A stretch of 64,000 nt of DNA from Erythrobacteraceae bacterium E2-1 Yellow Sea (GTDB lineage: Bacteria; Pseudomonadota; Alphaproteobacteria; Sphingomonadales; Sphingomonadaceae). Position 1 is the first letter of the stretch. Each line of letters begins with the position of its first letter. A program made the position numbers and the translations under genes. The notes under the pieces were generated by a model that was not told the DNA's origin, ran no database searches, and worked only from the letters and a program-made list of their open reading frames with translations. The DNA is taken from positions 149,224 through 213,223 of the forward strand of contig JADCLP010000002.1 in NCBI GenBank assembly GCA_014983025.1. The letters run 5' to 3'. Below, one piece after another: positions 1 to 7,749 of this stretch.

Positions 1-686
1 GGTTCACCAATCTTACAATGCTGGCTTTGGCCACCTTGCTGGTGCGTGCATTGGCAGCGCTGGCCCCGTTGATTGGCGCGATGGCCGCAGCAGATTTTGC
101 CGCGCAGAAGGGATGGGGCCTGTTCAACCAGACGGGCTGGCCGATCTGGCTGGAAGTAATGTTTGCGGTGATTGTGCTGGATCTGGCAATATGGGCGCAG
201 CATCTGGCCACACATCATATCCCCCTGCTGTGGCGGCTGCATCGCGTCCACCATTGCGACCGCGATCTGGACGCATCAAGTGCGCTGCGGTTTCACCCGT
301 TGGAAATTGCGCTGTCAGCCCTGTTGAAAGTGATGGTGGTTACCGCGCTGGGTGCCAGCATAGAGGCCGTATTGCTGTTTGAAGTTGTGCTGAATGCCAG
401 CGCCATGTTCAACCATGCCAATATGCGATTACCGCAATGGCTGGATGGGCTGCTGCGGCTGGTGGTTGTGACGCCGGATATGCACCGGGTCCACCATTCC
501 ATCCACCGCGCCGAACATGATCGCAATTTCGGTTTCTGCCTGTCACTGTGGGACCGATTGTTTGGTACTTACAAGCCACAGCCTGATGCCGGACAACTGG
601 GGATGACCATCGGGCTGGAAGAATGGCAGGATGACCGTCCATCGCGCCTTGGCTGGGCCATTCGCCTGCCCTTCCGCCGGGATTGA
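1..686 (+). CDS. Sterol desaturase / fatty acid hydroxylase family protein (5' end outside window)
   Basis: Membrane di-iron oxygenase of the fatty acid hydroxylase superfamily, which hydroxylates or desaturates lipid or sterol substrates at the membrane. The histidine clusters of the family are visible: HLATHH near 200-217, HRVHH near 241-255, and HRVHHSIH near 484-507. An ATG lies at 18, but the frame is open back to base 3, and the upstream residues FTNLT continue naturally into the first hydrophobic helix as in relatives. The gene therefore most likely begins before the window and this is a 5'-partial copy. It ends convergently 36 bp from the phosphate permease gene. The substrate cannot be told from sequence. 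Confidence 0.85.
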   Translation, partial: FTNLTMLALATLLVRALAALAPLIGAMAAADFAAQKGWGLFNQTGWPIWLEVMFAVIVLDLAIWAQHLATHHIPLLWRLHRVHHCDRDLDASSALRFHPLEIALSALLKVMVVTALGASIEAVLLFEVVLNASAMFNHANMRLPQWLDGLLRLVVVTPDMHRVHHSIHRAEHDRNFGFCLSLWDRLFGTYKPQPDAGQLGMTIGLEEWQDDRPSRLGWAIRLPFRRD

Positions 687-722
687 ACCACAGCGGAAGG
701 GCGGCGAAATCGCAGCTGGTCT

Positions 723-1709
723 TCAGGCAAATATACCGCTGAGCCACATGATCAATGCGGCACTGGCCATTGCCACCGGCAGGGTGACCACCCAGGACAG
801 CAGCACGTTGCGCACGGTGGAAAGGTCCAGCGTATTGGCGGCCTTGCCCGATCCGATGATAGAGCCGACCGATACATGCGTGGTCGATACCGGCAGCGAC
901 AGCGCGCTGGCCCCCAGCACCACGGTGGATGTAACGAGATTGGCCACGGTGCCCTGAACACCATCAATTTCAGACAGTTTCAGGCTCATCGTTTCGGCCA
1001 CGCGGCGCGAGAGGATCAAGCCGCCCACCACCATCACCAGCGCAATCGCCAAGGAGCTGCTGAATGCGCCCAGAACACCCGCGCCCAACAACAGCGCCGC
1101 CAGTTTGGGCGTGTCATTCACTCCACGGGCAAAACAGATGGTGAAAGCTGATGCGATATGCGCGACTGTCAAGGCGGCGGGTTCACGTCTCCTGTGTGCT
1201 GCGCTAAGGCCCACAGCCGGGCGTCGCGGTACGATCCGCATCGCCACCCAGCATGCAATCAGGGCAAAGCTGGCGGAAATGATCGGGCTGGACAGCAGGG
1301 GCAGGATGAATTGCTGGCCCAGATGGCCAAAGGCAATGACTTCCCCACTGGCAATGCCTGCACCAATCAGGCCACCCATAATCGCATGGGTGGTGGACAC
1401 CGGAAAGCCCAGCCGTGTGGCCAGGGCCACAGTGGCGCTGGCACCGCCGGCCACCGACAGGGCGAAGGGCGCTGACGCGGCTAAACCATCATCCACCAGC
1501 CCCTTGCCCGAAAACTGTTTGATCAGCCCGTCTGCCAGAATGATTGAAACCACGCCCCCTGCCAGCGTGGCCGCATTGGCCAGCAACAGGGCAGTGCGGT
1601 AAGATAATGAGGACGAACCCCATACAGTCGCAAACCCTTTGAAATTGTCATTGGCACCGTTGCTGAAGGCAAGAAACAGCGCGGCACCAGCCAGCAAAGC
1701 CAGAATCAT
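723..1709 (-). CDS. Inorganic phosphate transporter, PiT family
   Basis: Low-affinity phosphate (and, in this family, arsenate-permeable) cation-coupled symporter of the inner membrane, 328 aa, at the short end for PiT/Pho-4 proteins. Both halves carry the duplicated family signature: SNGANDNFKG near residues 16-25, and ARGVNDTPK in the second half. The motif PVSTTH also occurs twice. AAGGA lies 8 bases before the ATG. The gene follows the radical SAM gene by only 22 bp on the same strand, so the two are probably co-transcribed. That makes a phosphate/arsenate permease part of the ArsM/radical SAM locus. Transport specificity is inferred from family. Confidence 0.9.
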   Translation of the reverse strand: MILALLAGAALFLAFSNGANDNFKGFATVWGSSSLSYRTALLLANAATLAGGVVSIILADGLIKQFSGKGLVDDGLAASAPFALSVAGGASATVALATRLGFPVSTTHAIMGGLIGAGIASGEVIAFGHLGQQFILPLLSSPIISASFALIACWVAMRIVPRRPAVGLSAAHRRREPAALTVAHIASAFTICFARGVNDTPKLAALLLGAGVLGAFSSSLAIALVMVVGGLILSRRVAETMSLKLSEIDGVQGTVANLVTSTVVLGASALSLPVSTTHVSVGSIIGSGKAANTLDLSTVRNVLLSWVVTLPVAMASAALIMWLSGIFA

Positions 1710-1731
1710 GGTGTCGGTCCTTTATATGTTA

Positions 1732-2691
1732 TCAGGCAGAGCAGCTGGCCCCGCCCAGCACGCAGAATTGCGCGCAATGGGGGTGGTTGAGGGGGACCGG
1801 GCGCGCAGCGTCAGCCAGCGTATCGCCCAGGTCAAAATCTTTCGCGTAGGGCAGCAATGTGCAGGCCGCGACGCGTGGCCCGCCCTCCCCCTTGCGGTGC
1901 ACCACCATGCGGCTGGTGGCGCACATCATGCTGGCCGGGTCCACATTCAGCAGGGACCAGCAGTGTTCGCTGATTTCCGCCACATCACTGCTGGCATCCA
2001 TTTCAGGAAACAGCACCAGCTGCGCCGGATCATCTGCATTGATCGGCAGGGTGTGATTGGCAAACAGGGTGGCGTAACCGGCCCGCGCCTGCGCATCCGA
2101 TTCCGTGGCCAGATGGCGCCCGGCAATAGATATGTTGAACCCGTTCTGCGCCAGCCAGCATAGGCCGTCTATTGCCTTGTCCCAGCTGCCTGCGCCGCGT
2201 TCCGCCTCGTGATAATGGGCGCTGTAATGGTCCAGGCTGACGCGGAAGGTCAGCCGGTCACGCCCCTTCATGGTCAGCAATTCAGCCTCGAACCTGCGCA
2301 TTGGGCGCATGGCATTGGTCAACACCAGCACATCAAAACCGCGCGCCAGCGAGAGGGCGATCATTGCCGTGGCATCGCGGTTCATAAATGGTTCGCCGCC
2401 GGTAAAGCCGATTTCGCGAACCGGCAGATTGCTGGCGGCGATTTCATCCAGATAGCCGACCACTTCGGCCAGCGTCAGATATAGCAGCGCATCATTGGTG
2501 GGGCTGCTTTCAATATAACAATTGCGGCAGGCCAGATTACACAATGTGCCAGTGTTGAACCACACGGTTTCCAGCCGCTGCAGCGCAACGTGCGCGCGCG
2601 GATCATGGGTGGCGGTGCGCAGGGGATCACGAAATTTGGCCGGATCAATCGGGCGCGCATCTGCCACGGCAAAGGGGGACAGGCTGTTCAT
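1732..2691 (-). CDS. Radical SAM protein next to ArsM-type methyltransferase (ArsS candidate)
   Basis: Radical SAM enzyme, 319 aa from the ATG at 2691; a longer frame upstream has no homology-like content. The 4Fe-4S motif CNLACRNC places cysteines at about 51, 55 and 58, and GFTGGEP at 95-101 is the SAM-contacting strand. The C-terminal third is cysteine-rich and ends in ASCSA, suggesting a second iron-sulfur cluster or a metal site. In arsenosugar loci the radical SAM protein ArsS transfers the 5'-deoxyadenosyl group to dimethylarsenite. Position beside arsM fits that, but the C-terminus is not clearly the ArsS-type DUF3641 domain, so the reaction is an inference. It diverges from arsM over a 102-bp gap. 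Confidence 0.8.
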   Translation of the reverse strand: MNSLSPFAVADARPIDPAKFRDPLRTATHDPRAHVALQRLETVWFNTGTLCNLACRNCYIESSPTNDALLYLTLAEVVGYLDEIAASNLPVREIGFTGGEPFMNRDATAMIALSLARGFDVLVLTNAMRPMRRFEAELLTMKGRDRLTFRVSLDHYSAHYHEAERGAGSWDKAIDGLCWLAQNGFNISIAGRHLATESDAQARAGYATLFANHTLPINADDPAQLVLFPEMDASSDVAEISEHCWSLLNVDPASMMCATSRMVVHRKGEGGPRVAACTLLPYAKDFDLGDTLADAARPVPLNHPHCAQFCVLGGASCSA

Positions 2692-2721
2692 ACCGGCAGG
2701 TTCGCCCGTTCCACAAAAATC

Positions 2722-2736
2722 GTCACAGGCTGTGAC
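2722..2736. promoter_or_regulatory. Perfect 15-bp palindrome in divergent radical SAM / arsM promoter
   Basis: GTCACAG-G-CTGTGAC, 7-bp arms around one base, lies centrally in the 102-bp gap between the divergent radical SAM and methyltransferase starts. One dimeric regulator bound here could control both directions. No regulator gene is adjacent, so the factor is unknown. Confidence 0.55.
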
Positions 2737-2793
2737 AATTATCGCTGCGCCAGCGAACCAGACTGCATCCGTCATTCGCAGGAGCAAGCAGAC

Positions 2794-3846
2794 GTGAACC
2801 TGGAAAACAGCCAGAATTATTACGGAGAAGTATTGTCGGGATCGGTTGATCTCAAAACCGATGCCTGCACCATGGCTGATGCGCCATCGCCGGAAATACT
2901 AGCCGCGCTGGCGCGTATCCACCCTGATGTGAAGGCACGCTATTATGGCTGCGGTCTGATTGCGCCCGAAGCCATCGAAGGGTGCCGGATACTGGACCTG
3001 GGATCAGGCGCAGGACAGGATGCCTATTTGCTGGCGCAATTGGTGGGCGAAAATGGCGCTGTCGTGGGGGTGGACGCCACGCCCGCACAGCTGGAAGTCG
3101 CCCGCCAACACAGCGAATGGCATCGCGAGAAATTTGGTTATGCTGCGTCCAATGTCGAATTTCTGGAAGGCGATATCGAACATCTGGACCAGCTGGATCT
3201 CGAAGATGGCAGTTTCGACATCATCGTATCCAATTGCGTGATCAATCTGGTGGCGGACAAGGCGGCAGTGTTTGCCGCCGCGCACCGTTTGCTGAAACCG
3301 GGCGGAGAGATCTATTTTTCAGATGTCTATGCCGATCGCCGCGTGCCGCAACATCTGCTTTCTGATCCGGTGCTGCATGGCGAATGCCTGTCCGGAGCGC
3401 TGTATTGGGGTGATTTCCTGGCCACGGCCAAGGCTTGCGGCTTTGCCGATCCGCGGCTGGTGAAAGACCGGCCATTGGGCATTGGCGATCCGGCGATTGC
3501 CAAAATGCTGGACGGTATCGCTTTTTATTCGGCCACCTATCGCCTGTTCAAGCTGGATGGGCTGGAACCGGAATGCGAAGATTATGGCCAGGCCGTGGTC
3601 TATCGCGGCACTATCCCCGGCAGCGAGCGCATATGTGTGCTGGACAAACATCATGAAATAGAGGTGGGCCGCGTGTTCCCAGTATGCGGTAATAGTTGGA
3701 AAATGCTCGCCGAAACGCGGCTGGCCCCGCATTTCGATTTTATCGGCGATTTTTCGCGCCATTACGGTGTGTTTGCCGGTTGTGGCGGCGGATTGCCCTT
3801 TGCCCAGGCGGTTGCGGGCGAGGGTGCGGAGGCAGGCTGCTGCTGA
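2794..3846 (+). CDS. arsM: ArsM-type SAM-dependent arsenite methyltransferase (long form)
   Basis: Cytoplasmic methyltransferase expected to methylate As(III), 350 aa from a GTG start at 2794. AGGAG at 2780-2784 supports that start, although the frame is open further upstream. The Rossmann SAM site is ILDLGSGAGQD at about 66-76. The three cysteines expected of ArsM are in place: YYGCG (C53), SNCVINL (C148) and GECLSGAL (C198). The C-terminal domain after about residue 240, with FPVCGNSW and ending in GCC, matches the long ArsM form of arsenosugar producers rather than short detoxifying ArsM. The gene converges with the glycosyltransferase operon, 9 bp between stops. Confidence 0.88.
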   Translation: MNLENSQNYYGEVLSGSVDLKTDACTMADAPSPEILAALARIHPDVKARYYGCGLIAPEAIEGCRILDLGSGAGQDAYLLAQLVGENGAVVGVDATPAQLEVARQHSEWHREKFGYAASNVEFLEGDIEHLDQLDLEDGSFDIIVSNCVINLVADKAAVFAAAHRLLKPGGEIYFSDVYADRRVPQHLLSDPVLHGECLSGALYWGDFLATAKACGFADPRLVKDRPLGIGDPAIAKMLDGIAFYSATYRLFKLDGLEPECEDYGQAVVYRGTIPGSERICVLDKHHEIEVGRVFPVCGNSWKMLAETRLAPHFDFIGDFSRHYGVFAGCGGGLPFAQAVAGEGAEAGCC

Positions 3847-3855
3847 TCAGCGCCC

Positions 3856-4584
3856 TCAGCGTATATCGGGATAATGATCAGACAGGCGCCGGGTCTGCCC
3901 CAGCGCCCATAATGCTGCGACCTTGAAATATATCCAATTGGCGCGCCAACGGCCCCATTCGCTGATCCGCCGATCCGACGTATCAGCCCAGCGCGCCACC
4001 ATGCGCACGCACCCCAGCCGGGACAGGCGGATGCACAATTCCGCTTCTTCCAGAACCTGCGCATCGATATCGCAACCGCCAACCGCGAGGAATTGCGCAC
4101 GCCGAAAAAACATGGCGTGATCGCCATAAAGCAGGCGGAACCCGCGCAGGAACAGATGCGGCCGGGCGATCAGCGGCAAATACCATGTCTTGCACCAATT
4201 ATTGATGGTCGATCCCCAGCGCACCCCATTGGGGCCGATATAGCGCGGGGTGAAACTGGCCAGCGCCAGTGCCGGATCCGCCATGCGATCGCGCATGATG
4301 GCAACCGCATCGGGAACCAGCCGCGTATCGGCATGCAATACGCAGATAATATCCCCATCGGCCTGGGTAACGCCAAAATTGATCTGCATCGCCCGGCCGC
4401 GTGCCGGGGCGCGGATGGTGCGCAGGCCAGCTGCCTGCGCCAGTTCCACCGTGCGATCTTCACTGCCGCCATCCACCAGCAGGATTTCATCAGGCGGTGG
4501 GGAAAGCGCGCGCAAACCATCGATCAGCGCAGGCAGGGCGCGTTCTTCATTCAGGGCAGGAATCAGGATGGTGAGCTTGGTCAT
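3856..4584 (-). CDS. Family 2 glycosyltransferase, TIGR04283-like (arsenosugar-associated)
   Basis: GT-A fold glycosyltransferase, 242 aa. The ATG at 4584 overlaps the upstream stop as ATGA. Motifs in order are LIPALNEE near the N-terminus, LLVDGGSEDRT for nucleotide binding, and the metal-binding LHADT. Length and motifs fit the radical SAM/selenodomain-associated transferase 2 family (TIGR04283), named for co-occurrence with radical SAM and arsenosugar genes. It is the last gene of the operon running from 9845. It probably transfers a sugar in the same pathway as the neighbouring ArsM and radical SAM proteins; donor and acceptor are unknown. Confidence 0.82.
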   Translation of the reverse strand: MTKLTILIPALNEERALPALIDGLRALSPPPDEILLVDGGSEDRTVELAQAAGLRTIRAPARGRAMQINFGVTQADGDIICVLHADTRLVPDAVAIMRDRMADPALALASFTPRYIGPNGVRWGSTINNWCKTWYLPLIARPHLFLRGFRLLYGDHAMFFRRAQFLAVGGCDIDAQVLEEAELCIRLSRLGCVRMVARWADTSDRRISEWGRWRANWIYFKVAALWALGQTRRLSDHYPDIR

Positions 4585-5183
4585 GGCGCCAGATCGGGCC
4601 AACGTGCCAGATCTTCAGGCCGGTCACAATCAGACAGGCAAGGCAGGATCACAGGCGCAATGCCCAGGGCAGACAGACGGGCCAGCGTTTGCGGCAGAAC
4701 CTTGTCAGTGCTCCACGGCATATCCACCAGCAATTGCGGCAAGGGTCGCCGCATCCCGATAAGGTAATAGCCGCCATCTTCGGCCGGGCCGATTACCACG
4801 TCATTTTCCTGCAAGGCAGCAATGGCCGCGCGGACATGATCGGGCGACAAATCGGGCGTGTCCGATCCGAAGAATATCACCGGGGCCGGTTCTGAAACGG
4901 CCAGCATGCGTGCTGTCAGGTCACCTTCTGCCTGTTCAACCAGAATGATGTCATCACCCAGCCAATCAACAAAATCTGCCCTGGCCGCACCGGTATAGGC
5001 CAGCGTCACCTGGGCGCCTGCCTGCCGCAACACGCCCAGCGTGCGTTCTGCCAAATGGCGATGCAAACGGGCGGCACCCGCCGCGCCCAGCGCCGGGATC
5101 AGCCGCGTCTTGCAACTGCCCGGAACGGGGAAGCGTGCAAACAGCACAATTCGCGGCTGCGGCAGGGCGGCCTGATCCATCAT
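4581..5183 (-). CDS. CofC-like nucleotidyltransferase/glycosyltransferase, TIGR04282-like
   Basis: GT-A fold protein of about 200 aa starting with two adjacent Met codons; the ATG at 5183 overlaps the upstream stop as ATGA. It has the N-terminal loop FARFPVPGSCKTRL, the metal-binding FGSDTPDL, and GPAEDGGYYLIG. These fit the radical SAM-associated transferase 1 family (TIGR04282), related to CofC guanylyltransferases. That family and TIGR04283 are reported as partners in one pathway, and here they are directly overlapped in an operon. It may form a nucleotide-activated intermediate or transfer its sugar; the exact reaction is not visible. Confidence 0.82.
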   Translation of the reverse strand: MMDQAALPQPRIVLFARFPVPGSCKTRLIPALGAAGAARLHRHLAERTLGVLRQAGAQVTLAYTGAARADFVDWLGDDIILVEQAEGDLTARMLAVSEPAPVIFFGSDTPDLSPDHVRAAIAALQENDVVIGPAEDGGYYLIGMRRPLPQLLVDMPWSTDKVLPQTLARLSALGIAPVILPCLSDCDRPEDLARWPDLAP

Positions 5184-5611
5184 CGGCGCAACATGCGATC
5201 CAGTGCAAAGCGATCTTGCGCCATAAAGGCCAGCAGCACCAGCGTGGCCGCCGCCATGCCCAGTGACGGGAAAAACAGCAATTGCGCGCTGTCCCGGTCG
5301 AGCAGCCACAGGCCCAGCGGATCGAGCAGATAGCGCCAGATTGCCAGGGCGCCTGAACACAGCACCAATGCCTGAAGCGGATAGACGATACGCCGCCCCA
5401 GCCCCAATATCACCAGCGTGCCAATCGCCACCAGCGCCACACCCCATGCGGTTTGCGCGGCCATGCCTGAAAACAGATCAGCATAATATTTACCGCTGAC
5501 CCGTGCCCCGGCATCCGGCCTGATCAGGCGCAATACGCCCCAGATCAGGCACAGCAAGCCGGTGGATACGCGCAAAAACAGCAGGCTGGCCGCCTGTTTC
5601 CAGCCCATCAT
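5180..5611 (-). CDS. Small four-helix membrane protein of unknown function
   Basis: I do not recognise a family with certainty. From the ATG at 5611, which overlaps the previous stop as ATGA, it is 143 aa with four hydrophobic segments near residues 8-28, 50-72, 76-98 and 108-130. The overall layout resembles DoxX/MauE-type four-helix proteins, but no diagnostic cysteines or quinone-site residues are evident. ATGA coupling on both sides shows it is translated with the TVP38-oxidoreductase fusion and the TIGR04282-like transferase, so it likely serves the same membrane pathway. Confidence 0.75.
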   Translation of the reverse strand: MMGWKQAASLLFLRVSTGLLCLIWGVLRLIRPDAGARVSGKYYADLFSGMAAQTAWGVALVAIGTLVILGLGRRIVYPLQALVLCSGALAIWRYLLDPLGLWLLDRDSAQLLFFPSLGMAAATLVLLAFMAQDRFALDRMLRR

Positions 5612-7749
5612 CCGCGCCTCCATGCATGGAACCGTTCCAGCCAGGGGAAAACCCATTGCGGCGCATTGGCTTTCTTCCATTTGCCCGCAGCAAATTTGTT
5701 CGCTTCAATATAGGTGGGATAGGCATGCACCGTGCTGAGGATTTTGTTCAGCCCCAGCCCGTGGCGCATCGCCAGCACATATTCACCGATAATATCGCCT
5801 GCATGTTCGCCCACAATGGTCACGCCCAGAATACGGTCCTTGCCCGGCACGGTCAGCAATTTGACGAAGCCTGTGGTGGCGCTGTCAGTAATGGCGCGGT
5901 CCAGTTCATGCAGCGGGAAAATGGTAACGTCATGGGCGATGCCTTTCTCCTCTGCCTCCACCTCATTCAGGCCAACCCGGGCAACCTCTGGATCGATATA
6001 GGTTGTCCAGGGAATAACCCGGAAATCCGCCTTGAACTTGCGTACCAGGCCGAACAGTGCATTGACAGAGGCATACCATGCCGTGTGCGATGCGGTGTGG
6101 GTGAATTGATAAGGGCCAGATACATCGCCCGCCGCCAGAATATTGGGAAATTTGGTTTCCATATATTCATTGACCACCACGGTGCGTTCTGTTTCGACAC
6201 CCAGATCTTCCAGCCCGAAACCGGTGAGGCGCGCGGCGCGGCCCACGGCCACCAGCAGATCATCAAATTCCAGCGAGATTTCTGCGCCATCAGGATCGGC
6301 CACGATCAGCGTCTTGCCTTGTACCCGCAAAGCACGATGCGCGGTCAATTGCGTAACACCCGATGTGGTCAGCGCCTGTTCCGCGAGGGCCGACACATCT
6401 TCATCCTCGCGCAGCATGATGCGCGGGGCCATTTCCACCAACGTGACAGCGGAACCAAGCCGGGCAAAACTTTGCGCCAGTTCGCAACCGATCGGGCCGC
6501 CGCCCAGTACAATCAGGCGTTTGGGTGGTGCATCGCGTTCTGCCATCGCATCCCACAATGTATCGCTGGTGAGATAGCCGCTTTCTTCAATCCCCGGCAA
6601 TGGCGGCACGAATGGCCGCGCACCCGACGCGATGATGATGGACCGGGTGGTGAGGCGATAGACAGAACCTGTATGCGGGGTGATTTCCACCGTCCAGGGG
6701 TCGATAATCCTGGCATAGCCTTCAGCCACATCCACGCCCAGACTGGTGTAACGTTCCACACTGTCATTGGGTTCGATCGCGGCAATTGCGCCATGAACAC
6801 GCTGCATCACCTGCTTGAAACTGAAGCTGGGTTCGGCCGCGTTCAGCCCGTATTTTTCCGCATGGCGCATATTGTCGGCAATCTTGGCGCTTTTGATCAG
6901 CGCCTTGGACGGGACACAGCCAAAATTCAGGCAATCGCCGCCCATCTTGTGCGCTTCCACCAGCGTCACCTTGGCTTTTACCGTCGAACCGACCAGCGAA
7001 GAAACAAGGCCCGCCGCACCGCCGCCAATCACCACCAGATTGCGGTCAAATTTGCGCGGCTTCTGCCAGCCCTTATAGACCCGGCGGCGTTTCATCACAT
7101 TCATGATGCCGCGCGCCACCCAGGGAAACAAGCCCAGCGCGGCAAAGGATGCCAGCAAACCGGGAGAGGCGATATCGCCCAGGCTTTCAATCTGTGCCAG
7201 CTGCGTTCCGGCATTGACGAACACAATCGTGCCCAGGAACATGCCGATCTGGCTGACCCAGAAATATGTCCAGGCGCGGATCGGCGTCAGGCCCATGGCC
7301 AGATTGATCACGAAGAAAGGCACCACAGGGATCAGGCGAAGGGAAAACAGATAGAACGCCCCATCGCGCGCGACCCCTTCATTAATGGTTTTCAGCTTGT
7401 CGCCAAATTTCTGCTGCACCCAGTCGCGCAGCAGGAAACGCGATCCCAGAAACGCCATCGTCGCACCGATGGTGGAGGCAAATGACACTACGATCGTACC
7501 TGTGACCAGCCCGAACAAAGCGCCTGCCAGCAGCGTCAACAGCGCCGCACCGGGCAGCGACAATGCAGTGGATATAACATAGACGGCAAAGAAAATGCCC
7601 AACACCAGAACGGGGTTGTCCGCATAGGCGCTGGCAAAATTGCCCTGCTGCGCCTTGATCGCCTCCAGCGTCAGATATTCGTGAAATCCAAAATGGTAAA
7701 AAGCAAAAATGCTGGCAATAATAGCGAGCACAACAATCAGGCGACGCAT
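5608..7749 (-). CDS. TVP38/TMEM64 membrane domain fused to FAD-dependent disulfide oxidoreductase
   Basis: Fusion protein of 713 aa. Residues 1-220 form a TVP38/TMEM64 (SNARE-associated/DedA-like) membrane domain with several helices. Residues about 235-700 form a class I pyridine nucleotide-disulfide oxidoreductase like mercuric reductase or lipoamide dehydrogenase. The FAD site is VVIGGGAAG (239-247), the redox disulfide is C-LNFG-C (Cys273 and Cys278), and the C-terminal partner-subunit motif HAYPTYIE is present. It would move electrons from NAD(P)H to a disulfide or metal(loid) at the membrane. The start codon lies inside the end of the upstream glycosyltransferase gene (13-bp overlap), and the stop overlaps the next start. 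Confidence 0.85.
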   Translation of the reverse strand: MRRLIVVLAIIASIFAFYHFGFHEYLTLEAIKAQQGNFASAYADNPVLVLGIFFAVYVISTALSLPGAALLTLLAGALFGLVTGTIVVSFASTIGATMAFLGSRFLLRDWVQQKFGDKLKTINEGVARDGAFYLFSLRLIPVVPFFVINLAMGLTPIRAWTYFWVSQIGMFLGTIVFVNAGTQLAQIESLGDIASPGLLASFAALGLFPWVARGIMNVMKRRRVYKGWQKPRKFDRNLVVIGGGAAGLVSSLVGSTVKAKVTLVEAHKMGGDCLNFGCVPSKALIKSAKIADNMRHAEKYGLNAAEPSFSFKQVMQRVHGAIAAIEPNDSVERYTSLGVDVAEGYARIIDPWTVEITPHTGSVYRLTTRSIIIASGARPFVPPLPGIEESGYLTSDTLWDAMAERDAPPKRLIVLGGGPIGCELAQSFARLGSAVTLVEMAPRIMLREDEDVSALAEQALTTSGVTQLTAHRALRVQGKTLIVADPDGAEISLEFDDLLVAVGRAARLTGFGLEDLGVETERTVVVNEYMETKFPNILAAGDVSGPYQFTHTASHTAWYASVNALFGLVRKFKADFRVIPWTTYIDPEVARVGLNEVEAEEKGIAHDVTIFPLHELDRAITDSATTGFVKLLTVPGKDRILGVTIVGEHAGDIIGEYVLAMRHGLGLNKILSTVHAYPTYIEANKFAAGKWKKANAPQWVFPWLERFHAWRRG

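Noticed and set aside
1732..1734. TGA of the radical SAM gene as possible selenocysteine codon, since relatives of this family can use Sec
   Set aside because: The TGA is followed directly by TAA in frame, and no selenocysteine insertion hairpin is evident.
2590..2793. Longer N-terminus for arsM in the open frame from 2590
   Set aside because: The added residues have no similarity to ArsM and would cover the start of the divergent gene; the GTG at 2794 has a good ribosome site.
5626..7485. 619-aa open frame antisense to the TVP38-oxidoreductase gene
   Set aside because: It is a shadow frame created by the codon bias of the real gene; composition is His/Gln/Arg-rich with no domain motifs.
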